64,000 nt of DNA from Roseimaritima ulvae (GCF_008065135.1 NZ_CP042914.1:2294001-2358000); one strand, 5' to 3'. Numbered from the stretch's first letter, positions 25,635 to 34,807 are shown. The notes: generated by a model from the sequence alone, not told the origin. Made by a program: numbers and translations.

Positions 25635-26639
25635 CTAGACTTCTTTTTCGTCGATCCAGGTCATCATGCGACGCAGGTTGCGACCGACTTCTTCGATCTG
25701 CAGAGCGCGTTCGCGGCGGCGGGTGGCTTTGAAACCCGGGGTGCCGGCGCGGTTTTCCAGGATCCAGTTGCGAGCGAAGGTACCGTTTTGGATTTCTTCG
25801 AGGATCTTTTTCATTTCCGCGCGGGTTTCGTCGGTAACGATTCGCGGGCCGCTGCTGTAGTCGCCGTATTCAGCGGTATTGGAAATACTATAACGCATGT
25901 AGCTGAGGCCGCCTTCGTAGAACAGGTCCACGATCAGCTTCAGTTCGTGCATGCACTCGAAGTACGCCATTTCCGGTTGGTAGCCGGCGTCGACCAGCGT
26001 TTGGAAACCGGCTTTGACCAGTTCACTCACGCCACCGCACAGCACGACCTGCTCGCCGAACAAATCGGTTTCGGTTTCTTCGGCGATGGTGGTTTCGATC
26101 ACGCCGCCACGGGTTCCGCCGATGCCTTTGGCGTAAGCCAGACCGATTTGTTTGGTAGCTTCCGAAGCGCCGTCGCCCAACGCGATCAGGCTCGGGACGC
26201 CACCGCCTTTTTCGAATTCGCTTCGCACCAGGTGGCCGGGCCCCTTGGGCGCGACCAGCAGAGTATCGACGCCTTGCGGAGGTTCGATCTGGCCGAAGTG
26301 GAGGTTAAAGCCGTGCGAGCACATCAGGATGTTGCCCGGCGACAGATTGTCTTTGATGGCTTCCTGGTAGACCGGACCTTGGACTTCATCGGGCAGCAGG
26401 ATGTTGATCACATCGGCGGCTTTGACGGCGTCGGCGATCGACATCGGCTCGAAGCCGTGGTCTTTGGCCAAGTCGTAGTTAGCCGAACCGGGGCGTTGCC
26501 CGATGATCACGTTGCAGCCGCTGTCGCGGAGGTTTTGGGCTTGGGCGTGTCCTTGCGAACCGTAACCCAGAATCGCGATGGTTTTGCCCTTCAAGTGGGA
26601 CAGGTCTGCATCGGCTTCGTAGTAAATCGTGGCGGCCAT
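25635..26639 (-). CDS. ilvC: Ketol-acid reductoisomerase
   Basis: This 334-residue protein has the class I (short) KARI length. The Rossmann motif is '[21 protein letters not shown]', the NADPH-binding loop region is '[11 protein letters not shown]', and '[19 protein letters not shown]' and '[21 protein letters not shown]' carry the metal-binding acidic residues of the knotted helical domain. It converts acetolactate or acetohydroxybutyrate to the dihydroxy acid in valine, leucine and isoleucine synthesis. It lies 62 nt after ilvN, and both are probably governed by the attenuator upstream of ilvN. Confidence 0.96.
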   Translation of the reverse strand: MAATIYYEADADLSHLKGKTIAILGYGSQGHAQAQNLRDSGCNVIIGQRPGSANYDLAKDHGFEPMSIADAVKAADVINILLPDEVQGPVYQEAIKDNLSPGNILMCSHGFNLHFGQIEPPQGVDTLLVAPKGPGHLVRSEFEKGGGVPSLIALGDGASEATKQIGLAYAKGIGGTRGGVIETTIAEETETDLFGEQVVLCGGVSELVKAGFQTLVDAGYQPEMAYFECMHELKLIVDLFYEGGLSYMRYSISNTAEYGDYSSGPRIVTDETRAEMKKILEEIQNGTFARNWILENRAGTPGFKATRRRERALQIEEVGRNLRRMMTWIDEKEV

Positions 26640-26701
26640 CTTAGAAATCTTCCTCTAGCGTGAAACAGTTGTACGGGAAATAGGTGAAGGGAACGCTGGG
26701 A

Positions 26702-27235
26702 TCAGCGTTCGGCTTGGGCGGCCGCGTCTTCGGCCAGTTCTTGCGGCTCGGCTTCGGCCACGCTGCGGACCATGGCGATCCGTCCGGTGCGGACCAGTTC
26801 CGTGATGCCGTAGGCTCGCATGCGGTCGACAAAGGCTTCGATTTTGTTTTCGCGGCCGCTGATTTCGATCATGATTTCTTCGGGGCCGACATCCACGATG
26901 CGGCCTCGGAAGATGTCCACCAATTCGCGAATCTCACTGCGCACGTTGCCGGCCGGCGCCTTGACTTTCAGCAATATCAGGTCGCGTTCGACGTAGTCTC
27001 GCGAACTGACGTCTTCCACATGGACGACCGTGACAATCTTTTCCAGCTGCTTGCGGACCTGTTCCAGAACGTCTTTCCCGCCGACGACGACAAACGTCAT
27101 CCGCGACAGATCGTGGTGCTCGGTTTCACCGACCGCCAACGAATCAATGTTGTAGCCCCGCGAGGCTAGCATTCCGGAAATGTGAGCCAAAACGCCGGGG
27201 ACGTTTTGGACGAGCGCTGAAACGACGTGTCGCAT
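26702..27235 (-). CDS. ilvN: Acetolactate synthase small (regulatory) subunit
   Basis: The start at 27235 ('MRHVVSALVQNVPGVLAHISGMLASRGYNIDSLAVGET' in outline) gives 177 residues, with an ACT domain in the first ~75 residues and the 'AGNVRSEIRELVDIFRGRIVDVG' C-terminal ACT-like domain. It binds valine and controls the catalytic IlvB subunit, which is not in this window. The frame is open far upstream, but family length and the domain start argue for 27235. It heads the ilvN-ilvC-moaD-moaE series and is divergent from scpA. Confidence 0.95.
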   Translation of the reverse strand: MRHVVSALVQNVPGVLAHISGMLASRGYNIDSLAVGETEHHDLSRMTFVVVGGKDVLEQVRKQLEKIVTVVHVEDVSSRDYVERDLILLKVKAPAGNVRSEIRELVDIFRGRIVDVGPEEIMIEISGRENKIEAFVDRMRAYGITELVRTGRIAMVRSVAEAEPQELAEDAAAQAER

Positions 27236-27308
27236 GTTGAAAGAACCTTGCACCGGTCGAAAGGGGGACCGGCCGAGCCGGAATAGGGATTCCGACTGAC
27301 GGGTGGGT

Positions 27309-27386
27309 AAAAAACCAGAGCGGCATAATAATTCTGCTCTGGCAAACCAACAAGGCCCGCAATCTCTTGCTTTTGTGGGCCAGAGC
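27309..27386 (-). promoter_or_regulatory. Candidate transcription attenuator upstream of ilvN
   Basis: Read on the minus strand, 27342-27336 (CCAGAGC) and 27321-27315 (GCTCTGG) form a 7-bp stem with a 14-base loop, followed at once by six T residues (27314-27309): a textbook intrinsic terminator. The segment 27343-27336 (GCCAGAGC) is also fully complementary to the upstream 27386-27379 (GCTCTGGC), giving an 8-bp competing helix. The two pairings exclude each other, as in terminator/antiterminator switches. The leader is about 70-150 nt before ilvN. What tips the switch is not visible: no closed leader peptide could be defined. Confidence 0.65.
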
Positions 27387-27404
27387 TGCGATTGTGGGAC
27401 CATT

Positions 27405-28211
27405 ATGGCATTTCGCATCGAATTACCGGCCTATCGCGGCCCCCTGGACTTGCTGCTGTACCTCGTACGGCGGCAGGAACTGGATATTACCGGGCTCTCG
27501 CTGACCCGTGTGGTCGACCAGTTCGTCGAGTACTTGGATGTTCTGCAGGAGCTGGATTTGACCGGGGTGGGCGAATTTCTGGATGTCGCCAGCTCGTTGG
27601 TGGAGCTGAAAAGCCAAGCCGTCTTGCCAGCTCCGCCCAGCGAAGATGACGAAGCGGTCGTCGAAGACCCGCAGGAAGAACTGGTCCAGCGGTTGCTGGA
27701 ATACAAACAGGTTCGCGATGCCGCCAGCGTGTTGGACGAAATGAGCGACCGCTGGCAGCAGCGTTTTCCGCGGATGTCCGACAGCCTGCCGCCGCGCCAA
27801 GTCGATCCCGGCAGCCAACCCATTGCCGACCTGGAACTGTGGGACCTGGTCAGCGCTTTCGGCCGCCTGATGCGGGAATCCAAAGGCCCGCCGCAGACCG
27901 AAGTCATCTACGACGACACACCGATCCACGTCTACATGCAGCGGATTCACGAAAAACTGTGTACCACCGAGCGGGTCGCTTTGGTGGATTTACTGGACAG
28001 CGGAATGCACAAATCGGCCCTGATCGGCTGGTTCTTGGCCATGCTGGAGCTGACTCGTCACCATGGCTGCGCGGCTGAAGACGACCCTGAAAGCGGCGAC
28101 ATCGTGCTGATCCGCGGCGAAAACTTCTCGGCCGACCTGAACGTCAACGAGGTCGACAACTACGATTCCGCCACCATGGCCGCCAGCAACCTGCCGGTCG
28201 CCGGACGGTAG
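27405..28211 (+). CDS. scpA: Segregation and condensation protein A
   Basis: The start at 27405 ('MAFRIELPAYRGPLDLLLYLVRR') is the standard ScpA N-terminus; the frame is open upstream but not supported. 'VGEFLDVASSLVELKSQAVLP' and 'LVQRLLEYKQVRDAA' follow, and the C-terminal winged-helix region ('HEKLCTTERVALVDLLDS...ALIGWFLAMLELTR') is present. ScpA is the kleisin that bridges SMC and ScpB in chromosome condensation. scpB is not next to it. Transcribed divergently from ilvN. Confidence 0.95.
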   Translation: MAFRIELPAYRGPLDLLLYLVRRQELDITGLSLTRVVDQFVEYLDVLQELDLTGVGEFLDVASSLVELKSQAVLPAPPSEDDEAVVEDPQEELVQRLLEYKQVRDAASVLDEMSDRWQQRFPRMSDSLPPRQVDPGSQPIADLELWDLVSAFGRLMRESKGPPQTEVIYDDTPIHVYMQRIHEKLCTTERVALVDLLDSGMHKSALIGWFLAMLELTRHHGCAAEDDPESGDIVLIRGENFSADLNVNEVDNYDSATMAASNLPVAGR

Positions 28212-28222
28212 GGAGGCGAACC

Positions 28223-28282
28223 GTAGCATGACTCTCCGAGTCGTGTTGGCGCTGACACACACGGGCCGGGGGCCCATGCTAC
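28223..28282. repeat. Paired GTAGCATG-family palindromes
   Basis: The left copy (28223-28245) has stem ATGACTC/GAGTCGT around TCC. The inverted right copy (28260-28282) has the ATGGGCC/GGCCCGT-type stem. The stem sequence differs between copies but pairing is kept. It begins 12 nt after the scpA stop. Confidence 0.8.
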
Positions 28283-28410
28283 GAGGGGGGATGCGACGGC
28301 GGCGGACAAAATCGTTTGCAGCGCACCCACGATTGGGGCTTAGGGCCTAGAATGAGGACCTTGCGTTCTCTTCTTCCCTTTCGCCGCGTCCCACGGAGGT
28401 CCGTCCGCTC

Positions 28411-29976
28411 ATGCTGTTCCGAACCGTTTCGCCCTTCCTCTCTATTGCTCAAGATTCCAATCGCAACCTGCTGGGCGCCGCCGCCGGGCTGCTGGTTGCC
28501 CTGATGGTGTCCGCGACGACGCTGGCGCAGGCCGCCGAGCCGCTGAAGGTTCTGTTGATCGACGGACAAAACAACCATAAATGGAAAGAAACCACGCCGC
28601 TGATCCAACAAACGCTGGAAGGCAGTGGGCGGTTTACCGTCGATGTGGCCACCAGTCCGGCCAAGGGCGGCGATATGAGCACGTTCCAGCCCAAGTTTGC
28701 CGACTACGACGTGGTCGTATCCAATTACAACGGCGAGATGTGGAGCGAAGCGACTCGCGAGGCGTTCGAAAAATACGTGGCCGGCGGAGGCGGGTTCGTC
28801 GCCGTTCACGCCGCCGATAACTCCTTTCCCCAATGGGATGCCTACAACCGCATGATCGGCCTGGGCGGCTGGGGCGGTCGCAATCAGAACAGCGGCCCCT
28901 ATGTGCGGTGGCGTGATGGCAAAGTCGTACGCGACACACAAGCCGGCCGCGGTGGCAGTCACGGCAGACGGCATCCGTTCCTGGTGATCGTCCGCGACGC
29001 CTCCCACCCGGTGACCAAGGGCCTGCCTTCGTCTTGGATGCAAGCTCAAGATGAACTGTATGCCGAACTTCGTGGCCCGGCCGTCAATATGCATGTGTTG
29101 GCAACCGCGATGAGCGACAAGTCGACCGGCGGGACGGGAGAACACGAACCGATTTTGATGGCGATCAACTTTGGCAACGGCCGCGTCTTCCACACCACGA
29201 TGGGACACGACGCCGAAGCGATGAGCGGGATCGCATTTCAAGTCACGCTGCAACGCGGCGCCGAATGGGCCGCCACCGGCGAAGTCACCCTGCCCGCGGT
29301 CGACGAGCAAACTCTGACTTCCGACGCTCCGGCCAAACGCGACCCGGCGAGTATCGGTGATGCGTCGGCCGTCGACTTTAGCAAACCTCCGGCGCTCGAC
29401 GCCGCCGGTTGGGTGAGCATCTTTAACGGCAAAGACCTGACCGGTTGGTCGCAAAAAAATGGCACCGCCACGTACCGCGTCGAAGACGGAGTCGTGATCG
29501 GCAAAACCGCCGTGGGCAGCCCCAACTCCTTCATGTGCTCCGATAAAGAATACGGCGACTTTGAATTAACTTTTGAAGTCAAAGTCGACAAAGGCTTGAA
29601 CTCCGGCGTCCAGATCCGCTCCTGCAGCTTGCCCGATTACAAAAACGGTCGCGTGCATGGTCCTCAGGTGGAAATCGAATCCGCTCCTGGTGAATCCGGT
29701 TACATCTACAGCGAAGGCACCGGCCGCGGCTGGATCAGCAAAACCCAGCCGATCAAAGACGCTTACCAAAACGACCAATGGAATCGGTACTTGGTACGAG
29801 CCGTCGGCGAGCGACTGCAGGTCTGGGTCAACGGCAAGAAGGTCGAAGATCTGACCGACGCGGAATCCTCGCAAAAGGGCTTCTTCGGTCTGCAGGTCCA
29901 CGGCATCGGTAAGGATCAGGGACCCTACGAAGTCCGCTGGCGCGACATTCAAGTCCGTGAGCTGCCGGCGGAGTAG
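28411..29976 (+). CDS. Secreted ThuA-like + DUF1080 (3-keto-disaccharide hydrolase type) protein
   Basis: The 521-residue protein starts at 28411 after GGAGGT. A signal peptide or membrane anchor is '[22 protein letters not shown]'. The ThuA/glutamine-amidotransferase-like domain spans about 45-300 ('[18 protein letters not shown]', '[17 protein letters not shown]', '[11 protein letters not shown]'). The DUF1080 concanavalin-like domain spans about 335-520 ('[13 protein letters not shown]', '[12 protein letters not shown]', 'NSGVQIRS', '[12 protein letters not shown]'). DUF1080 members are described as 3-keto-glycoside hydrolases. The combination is frequent in planctomycetes and fits periplasmic sugar breakdown. 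Confidence 0.92.
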   Translation: MLFRTVSPFLSIAQDSNRNLLGAAAGLLVALMVSATTLAQAAEPLKVLLIDGQNNHKWKETTPLIQQTLEGSGRFTVDVATSPAKGGDMSTFQPKFADYDVVVSNYNGEMWSEATREAFEKYVAGGGGFVAVHAADNSFPQWDAYNRMIGLGGWGGRNQNSGPYVRWRDGKVVRDTQAGRGGSHGRRHPFLVIVRDASHPVTKGLPSSWMQAQDELYAELRGPAVNMHVLATAMSDKSTGGTGEHEPILMAINFGNGRVFHTTMGHDAEAMSGIAFQVTLQRGAEWAATGEVTLPAVDEQTLTSDAPAKRDPASIGDASAVDFSKPPALDAAGWVSIFNGKDLTGWSQKNGTATYRVEDGVVIGKTAVGSPNSFMCSDKEYGDFELTFEVKVDKGLNSGVQIRSCSLPDYKNGRVHGPQVEIESAPGESGYIYSEGTGRGWISKTQPIKDAYQNDQWNRYLVRAVGERLQVWVNGKKVEDLTDAESSQKGFFGLQVHGIGKDQGPYEVRWRDIQVRELPAE

Positions 29977-30019
29977 GACGGCTGAGTTAGGTAGCGGACA
30001 ACGCTTGGAGGCTACGTGC

Positions 30020-30219
30020 CTAGCTCGTTTAACCCGTAGCCGCAGGCGCCGGCGAGCGGCACCGTAGCGTCCTAGTTTCAAACCATCCGCTGAGCGACAC
30101 CTGCGGCATCGGCCAAGACTTGGGTAGCGGACAACGCCTGCGCCTGCGGAGCCTGTCAGGCCTGCGGGCGATTGCGGAGCTGTTTGAGGCTCCTCCGGCT
30201 GCGGGTTAAACGAGCTAGC
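30020..30219. repeat. Solo element bounded by the array's terminal module
   Basis: The inverted copies CTAGCTCGTTTAACCCGTAG (30020-30039) and the matching GGGTTAAACGAGCTAGC (30203-30219) frame about 165 bp holding GTAGCGGACAACGC direct repeats and CTGCGG boxes. The same terminal module bounds and punctuates the 6448-8357 array. No gene is seen in this 248-bp gap. Confidence 0.8.
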
Positions 30220-30224
30220 CGCAA

Positions 30225-31802
30225 CTACTTGCTAAGTTCAATCGCCTGACCATCGTTGATCTCGAACAACCGCAGCACGGTTTCGGCCGGCAGGTCGCCG
30301 CTTAATTGGCTGACGCTGCCGTCGCCGCGGCCACTCAGCCAGCGACCGTCGGGACCCATCTGAATCCCCGACAACGGATCGGCGGGATCAAACGCGTAGT
30401 CCTGCGGCGCGGTCCACGGTACCGCGGCCTCGGGTTTGACTTCGACAATCGCGATCGTATTGCTCAGCCCATCGATGATCTGTGCAAAGCGGATCCCCTT
30501 GCTCTGACCAAAGATCGTGTTTTCGCCAACCGGAGCGACACAGGTGGTGTGGCCCGGCGGTAGGGGCGTTGCGGTCGGCAACAGACTGCTGCTGGCGTAC
30601 ACGTTGGGTAGTTCGTCGAGCAGCGGCTTGTTGTGCGGGCTGTCCCAGGGTTCGTCCAAGTGAAATTTTTCATACAACGCCGCCTGCCCCACATAGGGCA
30701 GCAAATGCACTCGCCAGCTGAGATACGGTTTGCCGTTCTCGTCGAGGTATTTTTCCAACGGTGGAAGCTGTCCGTTGGCACTATGAAAATTGTGCATCGC
30801 CAATAACACCTGCTTGAATCGCTTGTCGCTTGCTCCTCGATGTGCCGACTTTTCGAACTGGGCAGCTAGATTGGCCAGCAGAGCTCGGTTGTCGGCACTA
30901 CTCGCCGACAGGTTTAGCTGCTTCCGCAATTGCGAACCTTCAGCCTGCGGCTGCAGCCATGCCAACAAAGATTCGACCAATGGCATGGGGACCGCCTCGG
31001 AGGGAGGAGCGAAGGACTTGTATCCGGCTCGCATGATGTTGGGTAATTCCGCGGCCAATTGCTGCGCCGCCTCAGGACTACTCGACTGCACGACCACTTC
31101 GGTTTGCAGAGTTTGCAAGTGGATGCCCATCGCCAACCACTGAAAGCCTTCGGTTAGCAGTTCGCTGGAGCCACCGCCCAGTTGTGGAGGCAAGTTCGGC
31201 GAGAGCTCTTGCACGGTCCGGCGAACATGTTCGGGTGGCTCAACAACTATTTGAATCGGAGCGTCTGCGATGGAGGCGAAGGCGTCTCGGGTGGCGGTCC
31301 GGGTCACAGCGGGCGTCGACGCCGCGTCACCGCCGGCATCTTCTTGTCGGCTCAACACCACATAGTCTAGCTTGCGGTAGATGATAAAGTCTTTGGGGAT
31401 GGGCAGCGATTGCCGGAGTGCTTCGAGATCTTCCGCTGCGTTGCTTTTGCGAAACACGAACAGTTTCGGTTGGTTTGGGTAAGTGGGAATGGCGGCCGTG
31501 GCATACAGCGTTTGCCCGTTGGCGAATCGCTGCAGCGGTTCCAGGGCGCGTTCAAGCCGTACGGTCGCCTCGGCGTAAGCGGCTTGAGCTTGGCGGGACA
31601 TCACCAAACCGCTTTCACTTGCCGGCGGTAGGTGGAGTTTGTCGGGATCGATGCGAATGTATAGATACGTGGTTTGGTCGATGAAAGCCGAGGGGAAGAC
31701 ATCGGCATCAATGGCTGGTCCGTCCGGCGACGGTTGGGCAAACGCGGGCGTTGCCAGCAGGCACAGCAAGGAGAATGTGAAACCATATAAGCGACGTGAC
31801 AT
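30225..31802 (-). CDS. Secreted protein with C-terminal DUF1559-like region
   Basis: This 525-residue protein has a signal peptide 'LYGFTFSLLCLLATPAFA'. The N-terminal ~320 residues are unrecognised. The C-terminal ~200 residues carry the DUF1559 pattern: 'AMHNFHSANGQLPPL', 'SWRVHLLPYVGQAALYEKFHLDEPWDSPHN', 'GLSNTIAIVEV', and a terminal Gly/Asp-rich region. Typical planctomycete DUF1559 proteins begin with a type IV prepilin-like N-terminus; here it is replaced by a signal peptide and a large extra domain. It is the last gene of the ECF sigma operon, after a BIME with a T-run. Confidence 0.75.
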   Translation of the reverse strand: MSRRLYGFTFSLLCLLATPAFAQPSPDGPAIDADVFPSAFIDQTTYLYIRIDPDKLHLPPASESGLVMSRQAQAAYAEATVRLERALEPLQRFANGQTLYATAAIPTYPNQPKLFVFRKSNAAEDLEALRQSLPIPKDFIIYRKLDYVVLSRQEDAGGDAASTPAVTRTATRDAFASIADAPIQIVVEPPEHVRRTVQELSPNLPPQLGGGSSELLTEGFQWLAMGIHLQTLQTEVVVQSSSPEAAQQLAAELPNIMRAGYKSFAPPSEAVPMPLVESLLAWLQPQAEGSQLRKQLNLSASSADNRALLANLAAQFEKSAHRGASDKRFKQVLLAMHNFHSANGQLPPLEKYLDENGKPYLSWRVHLLPYVGQAALYEKFHLDEPWDSPHNKPLLDELPNVYASSSLLPTATPLPPGHTTCVAPVGENTIFGQSKGIRFAQIIDGLSNTIAIVEVKPEAAVPWTAPQDYAFDPADPLSGIQMGPDGRWLSGRGDGSVSQLSGDLPAETVLRLFEINDGQAIELSK

Positions 31803-31833
31803 GATAGGGCTCGACGAGATAAGGGCGGTGACA

Positions 31834-31903
31834 AAAAAACGTAGCTACCGTCGCCAGACGGTGGGGACGCGCTGCTATCCACGCTCTGGCGAGCGTAGCT
31901 ACG
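31834..31903 (-). terminator. REP pair followed by seven T residues
   Basis: On the minus strand the two inverted REP copies (31902-31879, stem ACGCTC/GAGCGT; 31865-31841, stem ACCGTC/GACGGT) can pair with each other through their CGTAGCTAC/GTAGCTACG ends, and TTTTTTT follows directly (31839-31833 region). It lies between two genes of the same operon and could reduce read-through into the last gene. Confidence 0.55.
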
Positions 31904-31924
31904 ATGACGGGCGGTGATGTGCGG

Positions 31925-33454
31925 CTATGGGGCGATGCGTACGATCAATCGCGTTTCGATGCTGCGATTGGTCTGCCCGGTCAGGACGGCATGGTCGGCG
32001 TTGCGTTCGTATCGCAGCGGTTGACCGGTGTGCGGATCGACCGGTGCAGGCAGCTCCAGGTCTTGCAGAGAAGCGGGCAGGTCACCGCCGTGCGCCGCAG
32101 CGTACGCGCGGATTGATTCGACGGTTTGCAGCAGAGCGATTTGTTGCTGTAGGCGAACTTCGGTTGTGTCGATCGAACCCAGCAAGGGGATCAACGTATC
32201 GGCGGGCAGGGCAAACCAACCGGCTTGCTTGGCCGCGGCCGACAGACGCGAGCTGCGGTCGGCTCCGTCGGGTGTGGTGTGTCGTTGCCAGAACGGCACG
32301 TGTTCCCATTTAAAATACTCGTCGCGCCAATGATCATAGAACTTGACCATCGCCAGCAGAACGACCTGAGCGGTCGGATAAGCTTCGACCTGTTCAGGCG
32401 GCAGAGCGACGACATCGATCAAATATTTCTTTGCAGAGGGATAGCTGGCGGCGATACCAGCCACCATCATGGCTCGCCGCGTTTCAGCATCGCTCGCGTC
32501 CCATCCGAACTCCGTGTACAGACTGTTGGGCTCGGCGGCCAAGCGGTCGAGGAAAACTTGCCAATATTCCGCCGATCGCGGCTCCACGGAGACTTCTTTC
32601 AGAGCTGGCAACTGCAGGTACAACAGTTGATGTTCGATGGCCATGGCGCGGCGGTTGTCGACCAAGGGATCGGGCAACGCCGCCAGAGCCCAGTACAAGT
32701 TGGGAGCATCGGGGTGTTGCACCACATACAGCAGGTCGTTCCAGCCGATCGATCCGATCGCGACGCCCACCAAATTGCAAACCAGAAAATCGTCTTTTCC
32801 CAAATGCCGAGCAAGCGCGAATTGCTGACCACAGATTTCGATGGCATCGTCAATGCGGTTTTCGGCCACAGCTAACCGGCAACGCATACTGTTCAGTCGT
32901 GCCAGCTCACGCATGGTTTGGATTTCAGGCAACAGGTACGCAATCAAATCTTCAACGTCGCGAAGGTTGCGATCCAGATGAAAATCGCTTCGCGCAGCCG
33001 CTTCTTTTAGCATTGGTACTTGGAACGAAGTCAGGTGGAGAAAATCTTTGACTTCGTCGATCGGCAATTGCTGCGGCGGCGTGGAGAGCCAGACATGGGG
33101 CGGGATGTCGGCCATCGATTGGCCCTGTTCGTTGGCCTGCTCACTAGCCGTTTGGTAGATTTCCGTAATCCGATCACGCGCGGAAGTTTGTTCCAAAAAC
33201 CCCATCGCTTTGAGGTAATACAAGGCGGCATTGCCCGGCACCGCTTCGAAGGCATTGGGTAAGAATCGGTATCGCAGCGCGGGCTCTGGTTCGCTTTGTC
33301 GGTGGAGCGTCAGCTGTTTGCTGCGGAGCGTCGTGCCGGTGTCGGGATTGTGCTGATTCAGCCAACCGTCCTCGCGCTCGCCATCCTGACTGACGGCGTA
33401 CGGTAACAGCAGCAAGTGGAGCGACCATACAATCGCAAAGAGGAGGGAACGCAT
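31925..33454 (-). CDS. Secreted protein of unknown function, ECF operon
   Basis: This 509-residue protein has a signal peptide ('LFAIVWSLHLLLLPYAVS'). The mature part is mostly helical, rich in Ala/Leu/Arg with repeated 'AR...AENRIDDAIEICGQQFALAR'-like helices in the middle. The C-terminus has 'IRAYAAAHGGDLPASLQDLELPAPVDPHTGQPLRYE'-type sequence, which resembles the conserved tail seen in several planctomycete secreted proteins. No enzymatic motif is visible. It lies third in a sigma / membrane protein / two secreted proteins series; a REP hairpin (33496-33520) precedes it. Confidence 0.7.
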   Translation of the reverse strand: MRSLLFAIVWSLHLLLLPYAVSQDGEREDGWLNQHNPDTGTTLRSKQLTLHRQSEPEPALRYRFLPNAFEAVPGNAALYYLKAMGFLEQTSARDRITEIYQTASEQANEQGQSMADIPPHVWLSTPPQQLPIDEVKDFLHLTSFQVPMLKEAAARSDFHLDRNLRDVEDLIAYLLPEIQTMRELARLNSMRCRLAVAENRIDDAIEICGQQFALARHLGKDDFLVCNLVGVAIGSIGWNDLLYVVQHPDAPNLYWALAALPDPLVDNRRAMAIEHQLLYLQLPALKEVSVEPRSAEYWQVFLDRLAAEPNSLYTEFGWDASDAETRRAMMVAGIAASYPSAKKYLIDVVALPPEQVEAYPTAQVVLLAMVKFYDHWRDEYFKWEHVPFWQRHTTPDGADRSSRLSAAAKQAGWFALPADTLIPLLGSIDTTEVRLQQQIALLQTVESIRAYAAAHGGDLPASLQDLELPAPVDPHTGQPLRYERNADHAVLTGQTNRSIETRLIVRIAP

Positions 33455-33495
33455 GCGATTTTCCTGTGGTGTAACAAGGGAGAGAAAAGTGTTTC

Positions 33496-33520
33496 GTAGC
33501 TACGCTCGCCAGAGCGTGGG
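33496..33520. repeat. REP-like hairpin, ACGCTC stem
   Basis: GTAGCTACGCTC, loop GCCA, then GAGCGTGGG, with a perfect 6-bp stem ACGCTC/GAGCGT. It lies in the 70-bp gap between the second and third genes of the ECF sigma operon. Confidence 0.8.
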
Positions 33521-33524
33521 AGGA

Positions 33525-34226
33525 TTACAGCGGACCCAGCAATTCGTCTAGTAACTGGTTGGGCGTTGCGACTGTGGGGATTCCCATCCCTCGGGTTCGC
33601 GTCGGTTGCAATATGGGAGTTGATTGTCGCTGCATACGACTGCGGTTAGCGGACAGCCCTACTAGATCAGTCCGCGGTTGACTGCCACGGACAGCGAGAA
33701 TCCTTGTTGTGTCAAATTGGATTTGTTTTGCGGCCAGCCATGATTGCCCGGAGGCGGGATGGAACGGCGCGGATACTTCGGCGAGCAGGTGGGACGATGG
33801 TGCGGATGGGGATTCGCCCATGAGTGATGGACGAGGTGGAGTGTCGCTGGCACGCTCTGGCCTCGGCTGCGCGGCTGGCACCGCGGCGGGTTCCACGTTG
33901 CCAACCGGCACTGGCGGATTCGCCACCACCGGGGCGGTTGTTTCGATCGATCGACTCATCACGACATAGGTCAGCAGGATTCCCACCGCAAAGCCGCTAA
34001 GTCCCACGACAACCAGGGGCCAGGGATGCGATGGTGTGGCCGTTGCGAGGGGGCGGAGTGCGGGTTCATCTGCCGTGTTTTGCTCAGACGCAAGGTTCGC
34101 AGCGGCCGCCACGATCGATTCGGCGTCGAGTCCCAGCGGTTGTGGCTGCAAGCGTTGTAGCCGCCGTTCGATGGGATGCGGGGAGGGGTTCGGCAATGCA
34201 TCATGATCGGGCGAGGGAGTATTCAT
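33525..34226 (-). CDS. Single-pass membrane protein, probable anti-sigma partner
   Basis: The start at 34226 overlaps the stop of the sigma factor gene as ATGA; an open frame continues upstream but is within that gene. The ~233-residue protein has a Pro-rich N-terminus with 'IERRLQRLQPQPLGLDAESI', one transmembrane segment 'WPLVVVGLSGFAVGILLTYVVM' (around residues 85-106) and a Pro/Ala-rich exported tail. This is the usual layout of planctomycete ECF partner proteins. The zinc-binding HxxxCxxC motif of ZAS anti-sigma factors is absent, so the anti-sigma role is inferred from position and topology. Confidence 0.7.
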   Translation of the reverse strand: MNTPSPDHDALPNPSPHPIERRLQRLQPQPLGLDAESIVAAAANLASEQNTADEPALRPLATATPSHPWPLVVVGLSGFAVGILLTYVVMSRSIETTAPVVANPPVPVGNVEPAAVPAAQPRPERASDTPPRPSLMGESPSAPSSHLLAEVSAPFHPASGQSWLAAKQIQFDTTRILAVRGSQPRTDLVGLSANRSRMQRQSTPILQPTRTRGMGIPTVATPNQLLDELLGPL

Positions 34227-34714
34227 GATTCGGGCCTGCTGGTTTGCGGGCAGAGGAGGCTGGATTCCAGGGATGCCAAAGCGGTGTGGTAACGGCGATG
34301 GACCGTGCTGAGCGGCAGTTGCACAACATCGGCAATTTGCGCAAACGTTTGCTCGCCCCAAATTCGCAGGATCACGATTTCACGTTCCTGACGCGGCAAG
34401 CCGGCCAGTGCGGTCTGGCATTCGGCGGTGGTGTCTTCAGCGGTGGAGTCAGGGACGAACCAAGCGGAGCGCGCGAGGCCGGCATCGCGCTGGTGTTTGC
34501 GGCGACGGCTTTCGGCGCGGGCGAGGTTCATCGCTCGTCGCCGCACCACCGTATACAGCCAGGCTGCGGGAGTACGCGGCACGGGCTGCTGCTGGAGCAG
34601 TTCGATCAGAGCTTCCTGAACGGCGTCCTCGGGCGCGTCGCACCACTGACGAGCGAGCAACTGCAGGGCGGCGCCATGCGAGTCGATCAGCGCTTGCAGT
34701 GTCGGCGTGTCCAT
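34223..34714 (-). CDS. ECF-type RNA polymerase sigma factor
   Basis: The start at 34714 ('MDTPTLQALIDSHGAALQLLARQWC') gives 163 residues; upstream in-frame sequence is repeat-derived. Region 2 contains 'DAPEDAVQEALIELLQQ' and 'TPAAWLYTVVRRRAMNLARAESRRR'. Region 4 is 'LAGLPRQEREIVILRIWGEQTFAQIADVVQLPLSTVHRRYHTALASLE', a clear helix-turn-helix. It should direct transcription of a stress or envelope regulon. Its stop overlaps the start of the membrane-protein gene (ATGA), with two secreted-protein genes behind. Upstream lie a REP copy, an inverted-repeat element and an IS1380 copy. Confidence 0.92.
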   Translation of the reverse strand: MDTPTLQALIDSHGAALQLLARQWCDAPEDAVQEALIELLQQQPVPRTPAAWLYTVVRRRAMNLARAESRRRKHQRDAGLARSAWFVPDSTAEDTTAECQTALAGLPRQEREIVILRIWGEQTFAQIADVVQLPLSTVHRRYHTALASLESSLLCPQTSRPES

Positions 34715-34807
34715 GGGCGGCGAGCGGCTCCGGCGAAGAATTCCCTGTTTATAACCAAGGTCACCGGCCAGAGCGTGATTTCCCAGAAAATCAAAAATTT
34801 TCGACAC

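Noticed and set aside
27240-27418. A branched-chain-rich leader peptide for the ilvN attenuator (frame with Leu-Leu-Val and Ile-Ile codons)
   Set aside because: The frame does not close before ilvN and has only a TTG start without a ribosome site, so a classical leader peptide is not supported.
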